From an uncultured Eubacteriales bacterium (lineage in GTDB: Bacteria; Bacillota; Clostridia; Christensenellales; Borkfalkiaceae): a stretch of 57,073 nucleotides of DNA. Location: positions 1 to 57,073 of the forward strand of contig UQTB01000012.1 in NCBI GenBank assembly GCA_900543915.1, in the 5' to 3' direction. Both the position numbers and the translations under genes were made by a program. Positions 46,629-54,987 of the stretch are shown one piece after another (position 1 is the first letter of the stretch; every line of letters starts with the position of its first letter). The notes under the pieces are model-generated. The model was not told the origin of the DNA. It searched no databases and was given only the letters and a program-made list of their open reading frames with translations.

Positions 46629-48065
46629 ATGAAGAGAATCAAGCGGTTTGTTTTGGCGTTCGTCATTCTGGCAATGTCAGGCGCAGTGTTCGGCGGCTTA
46701 ACCGGGTGCGATACTTCGGGGAAAACAAAACTCTATTTCGACGGCGGCGGCGGATCGGGCAATTACACGACGACGAGCAGCTACGATACGCTGGAAGAAC
46801 TCGCAAAAGAGTGGAACGCGAACAACGACCGGTTTGAAATTGTCATCAACTCCGCTTCTCTGAACGGCAACCGCAGCGCGATCACCAGCATGCTTACCGC
46901 GGGGACCGCGCCCGATATGCTGATGCAGGTGGGAAGCGTCGTCAATGACGATATCGGCAACGGCTGGTACGTCGATTTAACCGATTATCTCGATCAGCCC
47001 AATCCGTACGAGGAGGGGAACACCGCCTGGAAGGATATCTACGGCGCGGATTCCATCGCGGCATCCGCCGCTTCCGACGGCAGAAATTATTACGTCTGCC
47101 TGGATAAGATCGCGATCGGCATGCTCTATAATATGGATATTCTGAACGCCGCGGGAATTGAAGAGGCGCCCGAGACGTATTCGGAATTTCTCGCCTGCTT
47201 AAAGACGCTGCAGCAGGCAAAGGACGCGGGCAAAATCGACGCGGAGATCTTCATGCACGGCGGCTTATGGCAGGAAAGCTATCTCGGCAATTCCGTGTAC
47301 GGCTCCAAAATCGAAGAATGGGACGAAGACGATACGGGCACGGTGTCTACGTACGAACTGGTCAAGAGCTACCGGGAGGGGAAGTGGTCGCTGGATGACG
47401 AATTCTTCCGCGAATTTCTGCGCCTCTGCTATGAGAAAGGGCAGTATTATCCGGACAATTATCTGAGTTACGACACGAATTACAACTTTGCGCGCGGAAA
47501 ACTCGCGATTACGGACGCGGTGGGCAACGTAATGAAAACGCTCACCAAAAACGCGAAATTCGACGTGGAAATCAAGGGATATCCCGTGCTGGACACGGAG
47601 GCTTCGCCGCTGGGCGGATATACGACCATACGCGGCTGCGCGGGCTTGAGCAGCGCTTACTGGGTGACCAATTCCGCCATAGCGAAGGGGCAGGATGCGG
47701 TGGACGCCTGCGTGGATTTCCTGATGTATCTCACCGCGTCGGAGAACAACGCGCGTCTGGTCAACGACCTGGGCTATGCCCTCCCCATCAACGTGGACAA
47801 CAGCACGGTCGAACTGTTCGACGGGCTTGTGGCGGAATATAAAGAGGATCTCGCTTCCGGGAACGCGCTGCTTTGGAGCGCCTGCTACATCCCCGATTCT
47901 TTGGGAACCGCTTTTAACGACCATTATCAGCTGGCGATGGGGTCTTTTTACGAAGACTCTGACGGGGTAAAGACGGGGGATATCGACGCGGTGATCGAAG
48001 ATCTCGAAAAATACATCGACGATTGCATCGATGCGCTCATCAGACAATATCACTGGGAATTTTAA
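46629..48065 (+). CDS. Sugar ABC transporter substrate-binding lipoprotein (CUT1-like)
   Basis: A 478-aa extracellular solute-binding protein, type 1. Signal peptide with lipobox-like SGAVFGGLTGC (Cys about residue 28). Body features: LEELAKEWNANNDRFEIVIN, MLTAGTAPDMLMQVG, WYVDLTDYLDQPN and GMLYNMDILNAAGIEEAPET, as in carbohydrate-binding components. ATG 46629 follows AAGGAGG. It is the first gene of the locus, directly followed by two permeases. The ATPase is missing, as is usual for CUT1 systems that share an MsmX-like ATPase elsewhere. Confidence 0.93.
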   Translation: MKRIKRFVLAFVILAMSGAVFGGLTGCDTSGKTKLYFDGGGGSGNYTTTSSYDTLEELAKEWNANNDRFEIVINSASLNGNRSAITSMLTAGTAPDMLMQVGSVVNDDIGNGWYVDLTDYLDQPNPYEEGNTAWKDIYGADSIAASAASDGRNYYVCLDKIAIGMLYNMDILNAAGIEEAPETYSEFLACLKTLQQAKDAGKIDAEIFMHGGLWQESYLGNSVYGSKIEEWDEDDTGTVSTYELVKSYREGKWSLDDEFFREFLRLCYEKGQYYPDNYLSYDTNYNFARGKLAITDAVGNVMKTLTKNAKFDVEIKGYPVLDTEASPLGGYTTIRGCAGLSSAYWVTNSAIAKGQDAVDACVDFLMYLTASENNARLVNDLGYALPINVDNSTVELFDGLVAEYKEDLASGNALLWSACYIPDSLGTAFNDHYQLAMGSFYEDSDGVKTGDIDAVIEDLEKYIDDCIDALIRQYHWEF

Positions 48066-48068
48066 ACA

Positions 48069-48977
48069 ATGAATGCGACGAAGCAAACGAAACCGAAGGA
48101 ACGGTATCAGAATATCGCGTACGCCTGGCTGATTTTGCCCCTTGCGGCGGTAGCCGTCTTCTGCGTCTACCCGGCGGTCGCCGCGATTTTCCGCTCCTTT
48201 ATGGACTGGTCGCCGTCCTCCGCTGAGTGGATCTGGTTCGGCAATTACAGAGAATTGTTTTCGGACGCGCTCTTCCGCCAGGCGTTCGGGAACATGCTCA
48301 TCCTCGTGCTGTTTTCGCTGATTACGTCCAACGTGATGACGCTGCTTTTGGCCGAGCTGCTGTTCAATCTGAAACTGCGGCGGCTGGAAAAAGTATACCG
48401 CTATCTCTTCCTTCTGCCCGCGCTGGTGCCGGGCATGGTCACGGTGCTCCTCTGGAAAAACGTGATTCTTTCCGGGGCGGAAGAGGGACTGATGAACACG
48501 ATTCTGGCCCTCTTCGGCGCGGAGCCCAGCGGGTGGTATTTCGATAAAGACAAGGTGATTCTCAGCATGATCCTCACCAATTTTCCGTGGGTGGGCGGCG
48601 TGAGCTTCCTGATTTATCTCTCCGGGCTGCAGGCGATTCCCGAATCCGTTTACGAGGCGGGAGAACTGGAGGGGCTGGGCGCGTTCAAACGGCTCGTTTA
48701 CATCGATCTGCCGCTTTTGGTCAGTCAGATCAAGTATTTTATCATCATCGGCGTGATCAACGGCGTGCAGGTATACGATATTCAGCTGATTTTAGGCTTG
48801 AGCGCGATCGATCCGGCGAGCACGGTGCCGGGGTATATGCTCTACTATTATACGTTCGCTTCCCCCGAATACGGATATGCGGCCTCCATCGGCGTTCTGC
48901 TGTTCGTCATTACGCTGGCGGTCAGCACGGTGTCCAATAAAATTTCCGATCGATTGAATGCGGAGAACGGCGTATGA
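48069..48977 (+). CDS. Sugar ABC transporter permease (CUT1, MalF-like)
   Basis: A 302-aa permease with six helices. The EAA loop EAGELEGLGAFKRLVYIDLP marks the ATPase contact. Three bases separate it from the binding protein stop and no clear ribosome site of its own is present, so it probably relies on translational coupling. ATGA overlap with the next permease. Confidence 0.93.
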   Translation: MNATKQTKPKERYQNIAYAWLILPLAAVAVFCVYPAVAAIFRSFMDWSPSSAEWIWFGNYRELFSDALFRQAFGNMLILVLFSLITSNVMTLLLAELLFNLKLRRLEKVYRYLFLLPALVPGMVTVLLWKNVILSGAEEGLMNTILALFGAEPSGWYFDKDKVILSMILTNFPWVGGVSFLIYLSGLQAIPESVYEAGELEGLGAFKRLVYIDLPLLVSQIKYFIIIGVINGVQVYDIQLILGLSAIDPASTVPGYMLYYYTFASPEYGYAASIGVLLFVITLAVSTVSNKISDRLNAENGV

Positions 48978-49825
48978 CGAATTTAAAGAACAAAAAGACG
49001 CTCATTTCCCAGATTATTCTGGCAATCGTTCTGCTGATTCTGCTCTTTTTGGTGCTGTTTCCCTTCTGGCTGATGCTGGTCAAGAGTTTCAAGTCCTTCA
49101 TGCAGGAAGTGGAGTCGCCCCTGACGCTTACGTTCCCGCTCGCGTGGGAAAACTATCGGGTGGCGTGGGAGCAGATCGGGGGCAGTATCCTGAATTCCTT
49201 TTTTGTCAGCGGAATGGAAGCGCTCATCACGCTCTTTCTCAGCGCGGTGGGGGCGTACGGCTTTTCACGCTATCGCTTCCGCTTCAAAAACCTTCTGTAC
49301 AGCTGTTTCCTCGCGCTGATGATGATTCCGGGCGTTTTGACGCTCACCACGAAATACGTGATGGTCGCGACGACCTTCGGCATGTACGGCAGTTTTCTCG
49401 GCGTTATTTTACCGCAGGCGGCGGGGCTGGTGCCTTTCGGCATCCTCCTGCTGCGGGGATTTTTCGACGGCCTGCCGAAAGATCTCTTCGACGCGGCGGA
49501 TCTGGACGGGGCAAACTCCGTGCGGCAGTTCTTCAGCGTGTGCCTGCCGCTCAGCACGCCCATCCTGATGACGCTCGTGCTGATGAATTTTATGACCAGC
49601 TGGAACGACTATCTCTGGCCGATGATCATGCTGGGCAACGAGACGGGAAAATACACCATACCCGTCATGCTCAACGCGTTCACGACGGACTATTATAAAA
49701 CGGAACTGTATTACGGGGCGCCGCTCGCCGGCAGCGTGATCGTAAGCATTCCCATTCTCGTGCTGTTCGCGTTTACGTCCAGGCAGTTTATCAGCGGGAT
49801 GACGAGCGGCGCATTCAAAATGTGA
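48974..49825 (+). CDS. Sugar ABC transporter permease (CUT1, MalG-like)
   Basis: A 283-aa permease with six helices and the EAA loop DAADLDGANSVRQFFSVCLP. LPQAAGLVPFGILLLRGFFD and TSWNDYLWPMIML are typical of MalG-like subunits. It forms the channel with the preceding gene product. Confidence 0.94.
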   Translation: MTNLKNKKTLISQIILAIVLLILLFLVLFPFWLMLVKSFKSFMQEVESPLTLTFPLAWENYRVAWEQIGGSILNSFFVSGMEALITLFLSAVGAYGFSRYRFRFKNLLYSCFLALMMIPGVLTLTTKYVMVATTFGMYGSFLGVILPQAAGLVPFGILLLRGFFDGLPKDLFDAADLDGANSVRQFFSVCLPLSTPILMTLVLMNFMTSWNDYLWPMIMLGNETGKYTIPVMLNAFTTDYYKTELYYGAPLAGSVIVSIPILVLFAFTSRQFISGMTSGAFKM

Positions 49826-49840
49826 CATTAGGAGTGAGAC

Positions 49841-50671
49841 ATGGAATTATTGGCAGACGAGGGATTTCGCTACGGGTTCAACCTGAAAGGGCTGAACAGC
49901 ATCAGGGACGGGCACGGGGCGATCAAGTCCTTTCAGCTGACGGACAGGCGGCCGAAATGGTTTCTCTGTCAGTGGAACTCGAAATACAACCTCATCAGCG
50001 GGGAATTTAACGTAAAAAAGGACGGCTACCGGATTCGGGACGCCAGCAAGAGTCTGACCGTGCAGGGAGACAGCGAACTGGTCTTTGAACTGGACGCAAA
50101 CAAGGAGTATGCCGCTCCGCGCGGAGAAAACGACCCCTGGCCGCACCTTCTCATCGAGCAGGAAATCACGGAGAACAACCGGATCCGCGACTTGGGGCGG
50201 CTCGTGTGCCACGCGCGGTTCCGCCTGCTGGAATTCGAGAGCTACATGCACGGCGAAGAAAAGGAGTATCACGCGGCGCAGTTTGTCTGGGTGGTGACGC
50301 TGAAAGACGCCAATCCGGACTCCCCCTCCTATAATTCCTTTATCTGGGTGGTATTCTGCCCGTTCGACAGCCGCTATGAGTTCGCCCCCCTCTTCACGCA
50401 GCAGGACAAAGCGCTTCCGGACGGCGAGTTTATCTACAGTTTCGGCGGCCGCGATTTTATGGAAAAGAGCCTTTGGGACGGGGAAGAAGCGCTGATGCAC
50501 TTCGACCTTTTTCCCCGCATCGACGCAATCCTCGCCTGCGCGCAGAGCCGCGGATTCATGACGGGGAGCAGAAAAGAAGATCTGATCGTCAGCAGCACAA
50601 ACATGGGCTTTGAAATCACGGGCACTTTCCGCTGCAAGGTCAGCGTGAAGGACCTGAAGATCATAATCTGA
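49841..50671 (+). CDS. Unknown protein, paralogue 1 of 3 (no signal peptide)
   Basis: A 276-aa protein of a family I do not recognise, with no signal peptide or membrane helix, so presumably cytoplasmic. It shares with the two following lipoproteins FxxGF...G at its start, P-W-x3-QW-x-S-x-Y-x-L (residues 38-51), WPHLLIEQ (100-107), AAQFVW (145-150), SYNSFIWVVFCPFDSRYEFA (163-182), QQD (187-189), GEFIYSFGG (195-203) and GFM...TNMGFE (238-258). The strand-rich, Trp/Tyr-rich pattern looks like a concanavalin/jelly-roll carbohydrate-binding fold. It is coupled to the sugar importer (15-base gap). A cytosolic copy of an exported domain could bind or act on the imported sugar. Confidence 0.8.
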   Translation: MELLADEGFRYGFNLKGLNSIRDGHGAIKSFQLTDRRPKWFLCQWNSKYNLISGEFNVKKDGYRIRDASKSLTVQGDSELVFELDANKEYAAPRGENDPWPHLLIEQEITENNRIRDLGRLVCHARFRLLEFESYMHGEEKEYHAAQFVWVVTLKDANPDSPSYNSFIWVVFCPFDSRYEFAPLFTQQDKALPDGEFIYSFGGRDFMEKSLWDGEEALMHFDLFPRIDAILACAQSRGFMTGSRKEDLIVSSTNMGFEITGTFRCKVSVKDLKIII

Positions 50672-50693
50672 TTGACAAAAAGGAGGAAAACGG

Positions 50694-51704
50694 ATGGCAA
50701 CCAAAGTAAGCAGATTGCTTTCGCTTCTGCTGAGCGCGGCGCTCCTGTGCGCGTGTGCCGGCTGCGGCGAAAAGAACCCGACGGACGATCCGTCCGGGAA
50801 CGATCCCACCGTCTACGAAGTGTTCGACGACGGCGATTTCGGAACGGGATTCGATATTTTCGGCACGGGATACGACGACGCGGGAAACGTCGTGCAGGCG
50901 GAGCGCGCTTTGCAGAAGACGATCAAGTTCGGAAAGAGCGCTCCCGCGTGGAGCATCGCACAGTGGTATTCGCACTACAAGCTGGACAGAAGCGAATACA
51001 TCCTGAACGAAAACACTTTTTCCATCTCCGATACGTCCAAGACGGTCGCCGTCGACCGCAAATCGGGGGCGATTACGCTGTCGATGAACGCGGGGAAAGA
51101 GTACGACGGCATACAGAACGCCGGTTCGCTCGGCTATTACTGGCCGCACCTGCTGATTTCCCCGACGGAGACAGAGCCTGTCAAAATCGCAGACTGCGAG
51201 ACCATGACCGTCTATCTCGACTTCTGTATCGACAAATCCGAACACCATGCCGCCGATTTCGGCGCGGAAAAACCCGGTCTGCAGGCGCAGTTCGCGTGGT
51301 TCGTATACGTGCAGAATCTGACGGAGGGGAGCGCGGGCTACGGCGAGTTCCTGTGGTTCGGCTTTAACCTCTACGATCCCACGCAGCTGTATGCGCCGCA
51401 CAACGAGCAGCAGGATTTTGCCGGCGGCAATGCGGGCAATTATATCTATACGCTGGGCGCGACCGAATGCATCGGGACGTCGCGCGTCAAGGTCGGCGAG
51501 CGCACGGGATTCAGCATGGATTTGATCGCCGCCGTGGAAAAGGGGCTTGCAGCGGCTCATGAGGCCGGATTTATGACCAACAGCGAGCTGGAAGACTGCT
51601 CCATCACCGGCATGAACATCGGTTACGAGATGTTCGACGTGTGGGATATTTCCACAACGATCTACGATATGGGTGTCTCCTATACGCTGAAGGAGGAAGC
51701 ATGA
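50694..51704 (+). CDS. Unknown lipoprotein, paralogue 2 of 3
   Basis: A 336-aa protein with signal peptide and lipobox near LLCACAGC (acylated Cys within residues 20-25), a short Asp/Pro/Asn-rich linker, and the same domain as paralogues 1 and 3: DGDFGTGFDIFG, P-A-W-SIAQWYSHYKL, YWPHLLIS, QFAWFVYV, GEFLWFGF, QQDFAGGNAGNYIYTLGA and GFMTNSELEDCSITGMNIGYE-like end (key residues GFM, DCSI, MNIGYE). It stands at the outer face of the membrane next to the sugar-binding lipoprotein. No catalytic motif is recognised. ATG 50694 follows AGGAGG; the stop overlaps the next gene by ATGA. Confidence 0.82.
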   Translation: MATKVSRLLSLLLSAALLCACAGCGEKNPTDDPSGNDPTVYEVFDDGDFGTGFDIFGTGYDDAGNVVQAERALQKTIKFGKSAPAWSIAQWYSHYKLDRSEYILNENTFSISDTSKTVAVDRKSGAITLSMNAGKEYDGIQNAGSLGYYWPHLLISPTETEPVKIADCETMTVYLDFCIDKSEHHAADFGAEKPGLQAQFAWFVYVQNLTEGSAGYGEFLWFGFNLYDPTQLYAPHNEQQDFAGGNAGNYIYTLGATECIGTSRVKVGERTGFSMDLIAAVEKGLAAAHEAGFMTNSELEDCSITGMNIGYEMFDVWDISTTIYDMGVSYTLKEEA

Positions 51705-52708
51705 TCGGAAAGATAGCCGTGTTATTGGCGCTTCTCTTTTGTTTTTCACTCCCGGCATGCGCGCCCGACAGCCCGGATGACGGCGGAATCACGCCGCCGG
51801 ATATCACAATCCCCGGCGGAGACGAGCCCGCAGAGGAGCGGATCGAGGCGATCGCGGACGGCGATTTTCAGGACGGATTCGGAATCATGGGGCTGAACTC
51901 CGCGACGGACGGCAGCGCGGTCAAAACCACCGTCAAATTCGGGCGAAAAGAGCCCGTCTGGCGGATCGGTCAATGGGGCAGCCGCTATAACCTCAACGAA
52001 CCCGATTTAAAGTCGGTTACCACCGAAGCGATGGTGCTCCGGGACGGCTCCAAGGAAGTTTCGCTCGACCGCAGTCAAAACGCGCTGACGCTGGCGCTGA
52101 ACGCGACGGCGGAATACGACACGAGCGAGGACAGCCGCGTCATGTGGGCGCATCTTCTGATCGAACAGGCCTTTGATTCCTTTCCCTCGTACCGGCTGGA
52201 CGCGTTCGATTCCATCGTCGCCGCCCTCGATTTTACGGTGACGAAAGCGAATAAGGGGGCGATCGAGACAGGAGACGCGGCGGACACGCTGCCGGCGCAG
52301 TTCCTGCAATATTTCTACGTGGTGAATTACAATCAGGATTCGCCCGGGTTCGGCAGCTTTTTATGGTTCGGCCTGGGGTATCTCGACACCCGTTACGAAG
52401 TAATGCCCCTTTCGTATCTGCAGGATACGGCGGGCGGAACGGCGGGAAATTTCATCTACTGCCTGGGCGCAGAGTCCACGATCGGCGCGGAACCCTTTGC
52501 GGTCGGGACGGAATACAGCGTGGAGATCGACATTCTGCCGTATATTTCCGCCGCGCTGGAAAAGGCGGCGGAAAACGGATTTATGATGAATACGCAGCTG
52601 TCGGACTGCGTGATCACGGGAATGAACCTCGGCTGGGAAGTCCCTGGCGCGTGGGATGTTTCCGCAACGGTAAAAAATCTTTCCCTCACGGGAAGTATTA
52701 AAAAATAG
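51701..52708 (+). CDS. Unknown lipoprotein, paralogue 3 of 3
   Basis: A 335-aa lipoprotein: signal peptide with lipobox LFCFSLPAC, a Pro/Asp/Gly linker (to about residue 45), then the shared domain with DGDFQDGFGIMGLNSA, PVWRIGQWGSRYNL, WAHLLIEQ, FGSFLWFGLGYLDTRYE, QDTAGGTAGNFIYCLGA and GFMMNTQLSDCVITGMNLGW. It is closer to paralogue 1 at the start (MGLNS versus KGLNS) and around DTRYE/DSRYE, and closer to paralogue 2 in its lipoprotein form. The start at 51701 overlaps the preceding stop; the earlier in-frame ATG at 51641 lies inside paralogue 2. Confidence 0.82.
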   Translation: MIGKIAVLLALLFCFSLPACAPDSPDDGGITPPDITIPGGDEPAEERIEAIADGDFQDGFGIMGLNSATDGSAVKTTVKFGRKEPVWRIGQWGSRYNLNEPDLKSVTTEAMVLRDGSKEVSLDRSQNALTLALNATAEYDTSEDSRVMWAHLLIEQAFDSFPSYRLDAFDSIVAALDFTVTKANKGAIETGDAADTLPAQFLQYFYVVNYNQDSPGFGSFLWFGLGYLDTRYEVMPLSYLQDTAGGTAGNFIYCLGAESTIGAEPFAVGTEYSVEIDILPYISAALEKAAENGFMMNTQLSDCVITGMNLGWEVPGAWDVSATVKNLSLTGSIKK

Positions 52709-52719
52709 GAGGAAATACA

Positions 52720-54936
52720 ATGAGTAAACACAAGACCGTAGCAATCAGGCTGATTGCGGCGATTGCCATGCTGTGCGCGGCAATCGCGATGTTCTTCGGC
52801 GCGGCGTTCGCATACGCGGATGAGGTTACCGAAGTGATGGAAGACCCGACTTATGAGATGATTGCGTTCGGCGCGGGCGATTCGATGAAGATCATGTCCG
52901 ACGGCACGGTGCAGGGGAATCTTGCCCCGACCACCGGATTCGGCGGAAGGGCAAATTCCAACGGGCTGGGGGAAGCGTCCCGTTATTCCATTGCCGACGG
53001 GGTCTCGATTACAATCAAAAATTTGACCATTTCGGCGGAAGCCTGCTTTACCGTAGCGATGCAGACGGTATCGACGGGAACGATCGGCCAGGGGAACGGC
53101 GGCGGCGTACATGTCGGGTTCCGTGTGATTAAGGAGGGAGGCGGTTATAATTTCCGGCTCATCGTATGGAATAACGCCACATCGGTGCAATGGGCGCCGG
53201 AGGATGCTTATAAAGTTCTGGACGCGGAAAATCCCGTCTGGACGGCGGAAACCGTAAATATCTTCTTTTCCCGGGAGGCTTTAAGAGTTTCTTTTCAGGG
53301 CGCTACCGGCGGTGATTTTGCGGAAGTCACGCTGAACGAAGCCGCGGGGTTCGGCAATTTATTCGATGATTTTGCCGATGACGACGTTTCTCCGGCCGAC
53401 GGTATCTATCACAGCACGAAACCGTATCTGAGTTTCAGCTGTTACAACGCGAACCAGGGGCAGAAAACGGGAAATGTCACCTTCAATTTGGCGGAAGTCA
53501 ACGGAAAGACGCCCGCATCGAGTTATCAGGAAGCGCTGAACGCGCAGATCGCGGCGTTTATCGACGCGGTGGAAACGGCGGGCGACGGAGCGGATCAGGA
53601 CAAAGTGGACGCTGCGGTCGCATTAAACGTCTTCGGCGACAGCCAGCCGTACGGCAAGCTGCTCGCGCAGTACGGAACGGAAGAACAGAAAACGGCGGTC
53701 GCGGAAGCGCGCGATAAGATCGTCGAACTCAACGGCGATGCCATTTTTGCGGAGCTGAAAGGGCAAATCGAGGCGTTTACGGCAGCGCTGGACGCCTATG
53801 ATCTGGACGATCCCGCAACGCATACCGCCGCGGCGGAGGCGTATAACGCCATCGACTGGTCCCTGTACGAGAGTCTGAACGACGGCTTCAGAGGGCAGAT
53901 CGACGAACTGGTCGCCGCGATGAAGGAAAAGACCTTCTTCAAGAGCGCGATTTACGATGTGTTCTCCGCGACGATCGAAAAGCTGGAGACGGCTACGGCG
54001 GCGGAATTTGCCTCCTCGGACGGATATCTCTCGGTGAAGGCTTCCGTCGACGGCTGGGCGCAGTATAAAGCGGACAATTACTTTGAAGACCTCGCGGATG
54101 CGAAAAAGACCGAACTGGAAGAGCGCATGGCGGCGGTCAAGGGCAAGCTGGAGGCGTCTTTCTACCACGGGTTTATTTACCGCGGCACGGAGAGCAAGGT
54201 CCAGCTGTACGATGAAGGGCTGTACCTCAGCGTCAAGCCGGACGTCTATCCCGCGACGGACAACGCCGTCTCCTTTCAGGAGAAAATGACGCTGGGCGTG
54301 GACAGCGAGATCCGCTTCAACCTCATCTACGGTCTGCGCAAACTGGGCGCGTTCCAGATGCAGATCGGGTTCTACCCGGTCGCCGGCGCGATGACCAAGG
54401 GCGATACGGACGGCGTCCGCGTGGACTTCTGGCTCTCCGAGCAGAACGTCACGCAGATCAAACCCGTCAACGGGCGGACGGAGGAGTCCATCTGCGGCGA
54501 CGCGATGCTCTCCCTGCCGGACGAGGAGTTCTTTGATTTTGAGGCGGACGAACTGGATTACACGCAGAGCGATTACACGGTGAAATTAGCCGCGAACGAC
54601 GACGGGACGCTCTCCATCTTCGTCAACGATCTCGAGATGGTCGTGGAAGACGAAGCGTTCAGCGCGGATCTGTTCAAGGACGGCGTGTATATCACCGTCA
54701 CGGGCTGCGGCTATGCCGGCACGGCGAACAACGAACTTTTGGTCACCAAGATTGGGTCGACCGAATACGTCGAGCTGGATGATGGCGGTTCTGACCCCGT
54801 TACGCCCCCGGATGACGGCGGGGATTCCGATTCCTGCGGAAGCTGCGGCGGTTCGATCGACGGCGTCTCCGCTCTCGCCGCGGCGGCCCTGCTGCTGGCG
54901 TGCGCGGCGTACGCGATCGGCAAGAAGAGAAATTGA
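52720..54936 (+). CDS. Large cell-surface protein with Cys/Gly C-terminal anchor
   Basis: A 738-aa secreted protein: signal peptide (about 1-33, ending AFAYADE), a beta-rich N-terminal region (about 45-265, LamG/concanavalin-like look: GVHVGFRVIKEGGGYNFRLI), a helical repeat-like middle (about 275-490), a second beta-rich domain (about 490-690, GAFQMQIGFYPVAGA, VRVDFWLSEQNV), an acidic Pro/Asp/Gly stalk, and a tail DSCGSCGGSIDGVSALAAAA followed by a helix and KKRN. There is no LPxTG. The Cys-Gly box, hydrophobic helix and basic end look like a C-terminal sorting signal. It is 11 bases after paralogue 3 and follows AGGAGG. It likely binds a polysaccharide; no enzyme motif was seen. Confidence 0.8.
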   Translation: MSKHKTVAIRLIAAIAMLCAAIAMFFGAAFAYADEVTEVMEDPTYEMIAFGAGDSMKIMSDGTVQGNLAPTTGFGGRANSNGLGEASRYSIADGVSITIKNLTISAEACFTVAMQTVSTGTIGQGNGGGVHVGFRVIKEGGGYNFRLIVWNNATSVQWAPEDAYKVLDAENPVWTAETVNIFFSREALRVSFQGATGGDFAEVTLNEAAGFGNLFDDFADDDVSPADGIYHSTKPYLSFSCYNANQGQKTGNVTFNLAEVNGKTPASSYQEALNAQIAAFIDAVETAGDGADQDKVDAAVALNVFGDSQPYGKLLAQYGTEEQKTAVAEARDKIVELNGDAIFAELKGQIEAFTAALDAYDLDDPATHTAAAEAYNAIDWSLYESLNDGFRGQIDELVAAMKEKTFFKSAIYDVFSATIEKLETATAAEFASSDGYLSVKASVDGWAQYKADNYFEDLADAKKTELEERMAAVKGKLEASFYHGFIYRGTESKVQLYDEGLYLSVKPDVYPATDNAVSFQEKMTLGVDSEIRFNLIYGLRKLGAFQMQIGFYPVAGAMTKGDTDGVRVDFWLSEQNVTQIKPVNGRTEESICGDAMLSLPDEEFFDFEADELDYTQSDYTVKLAANDDGTLSIFVNDLEMVVEDEAFSADLFKDGVYITVTGCGYAGTANNELLVTKIGSTEYVELDDGGSDPVTPPDDGGDSDSCGSCGGSIDGVSALAAAALLLACAAYAIGKKRN

Positions 54937-54943
54937 CGAAAGC

Positions 54944-54972
54944 GCGGGGGAAGACGGATCTTCCCCCGCTTT
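54944..54972 (+). terminator. Strong hairpin between surface protein and oxidoreductase genes
   Basis: GCGGGGGAAGA-CGGA-TCTTCCCCCGC followed by only three T. The weak U-run suggests partial termination or an mRNA-stability element that lowers expression of the downstream gene. Confidence 0.65.
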
Positions 54973-54987
54973 CAAAGAGAGGCATTT

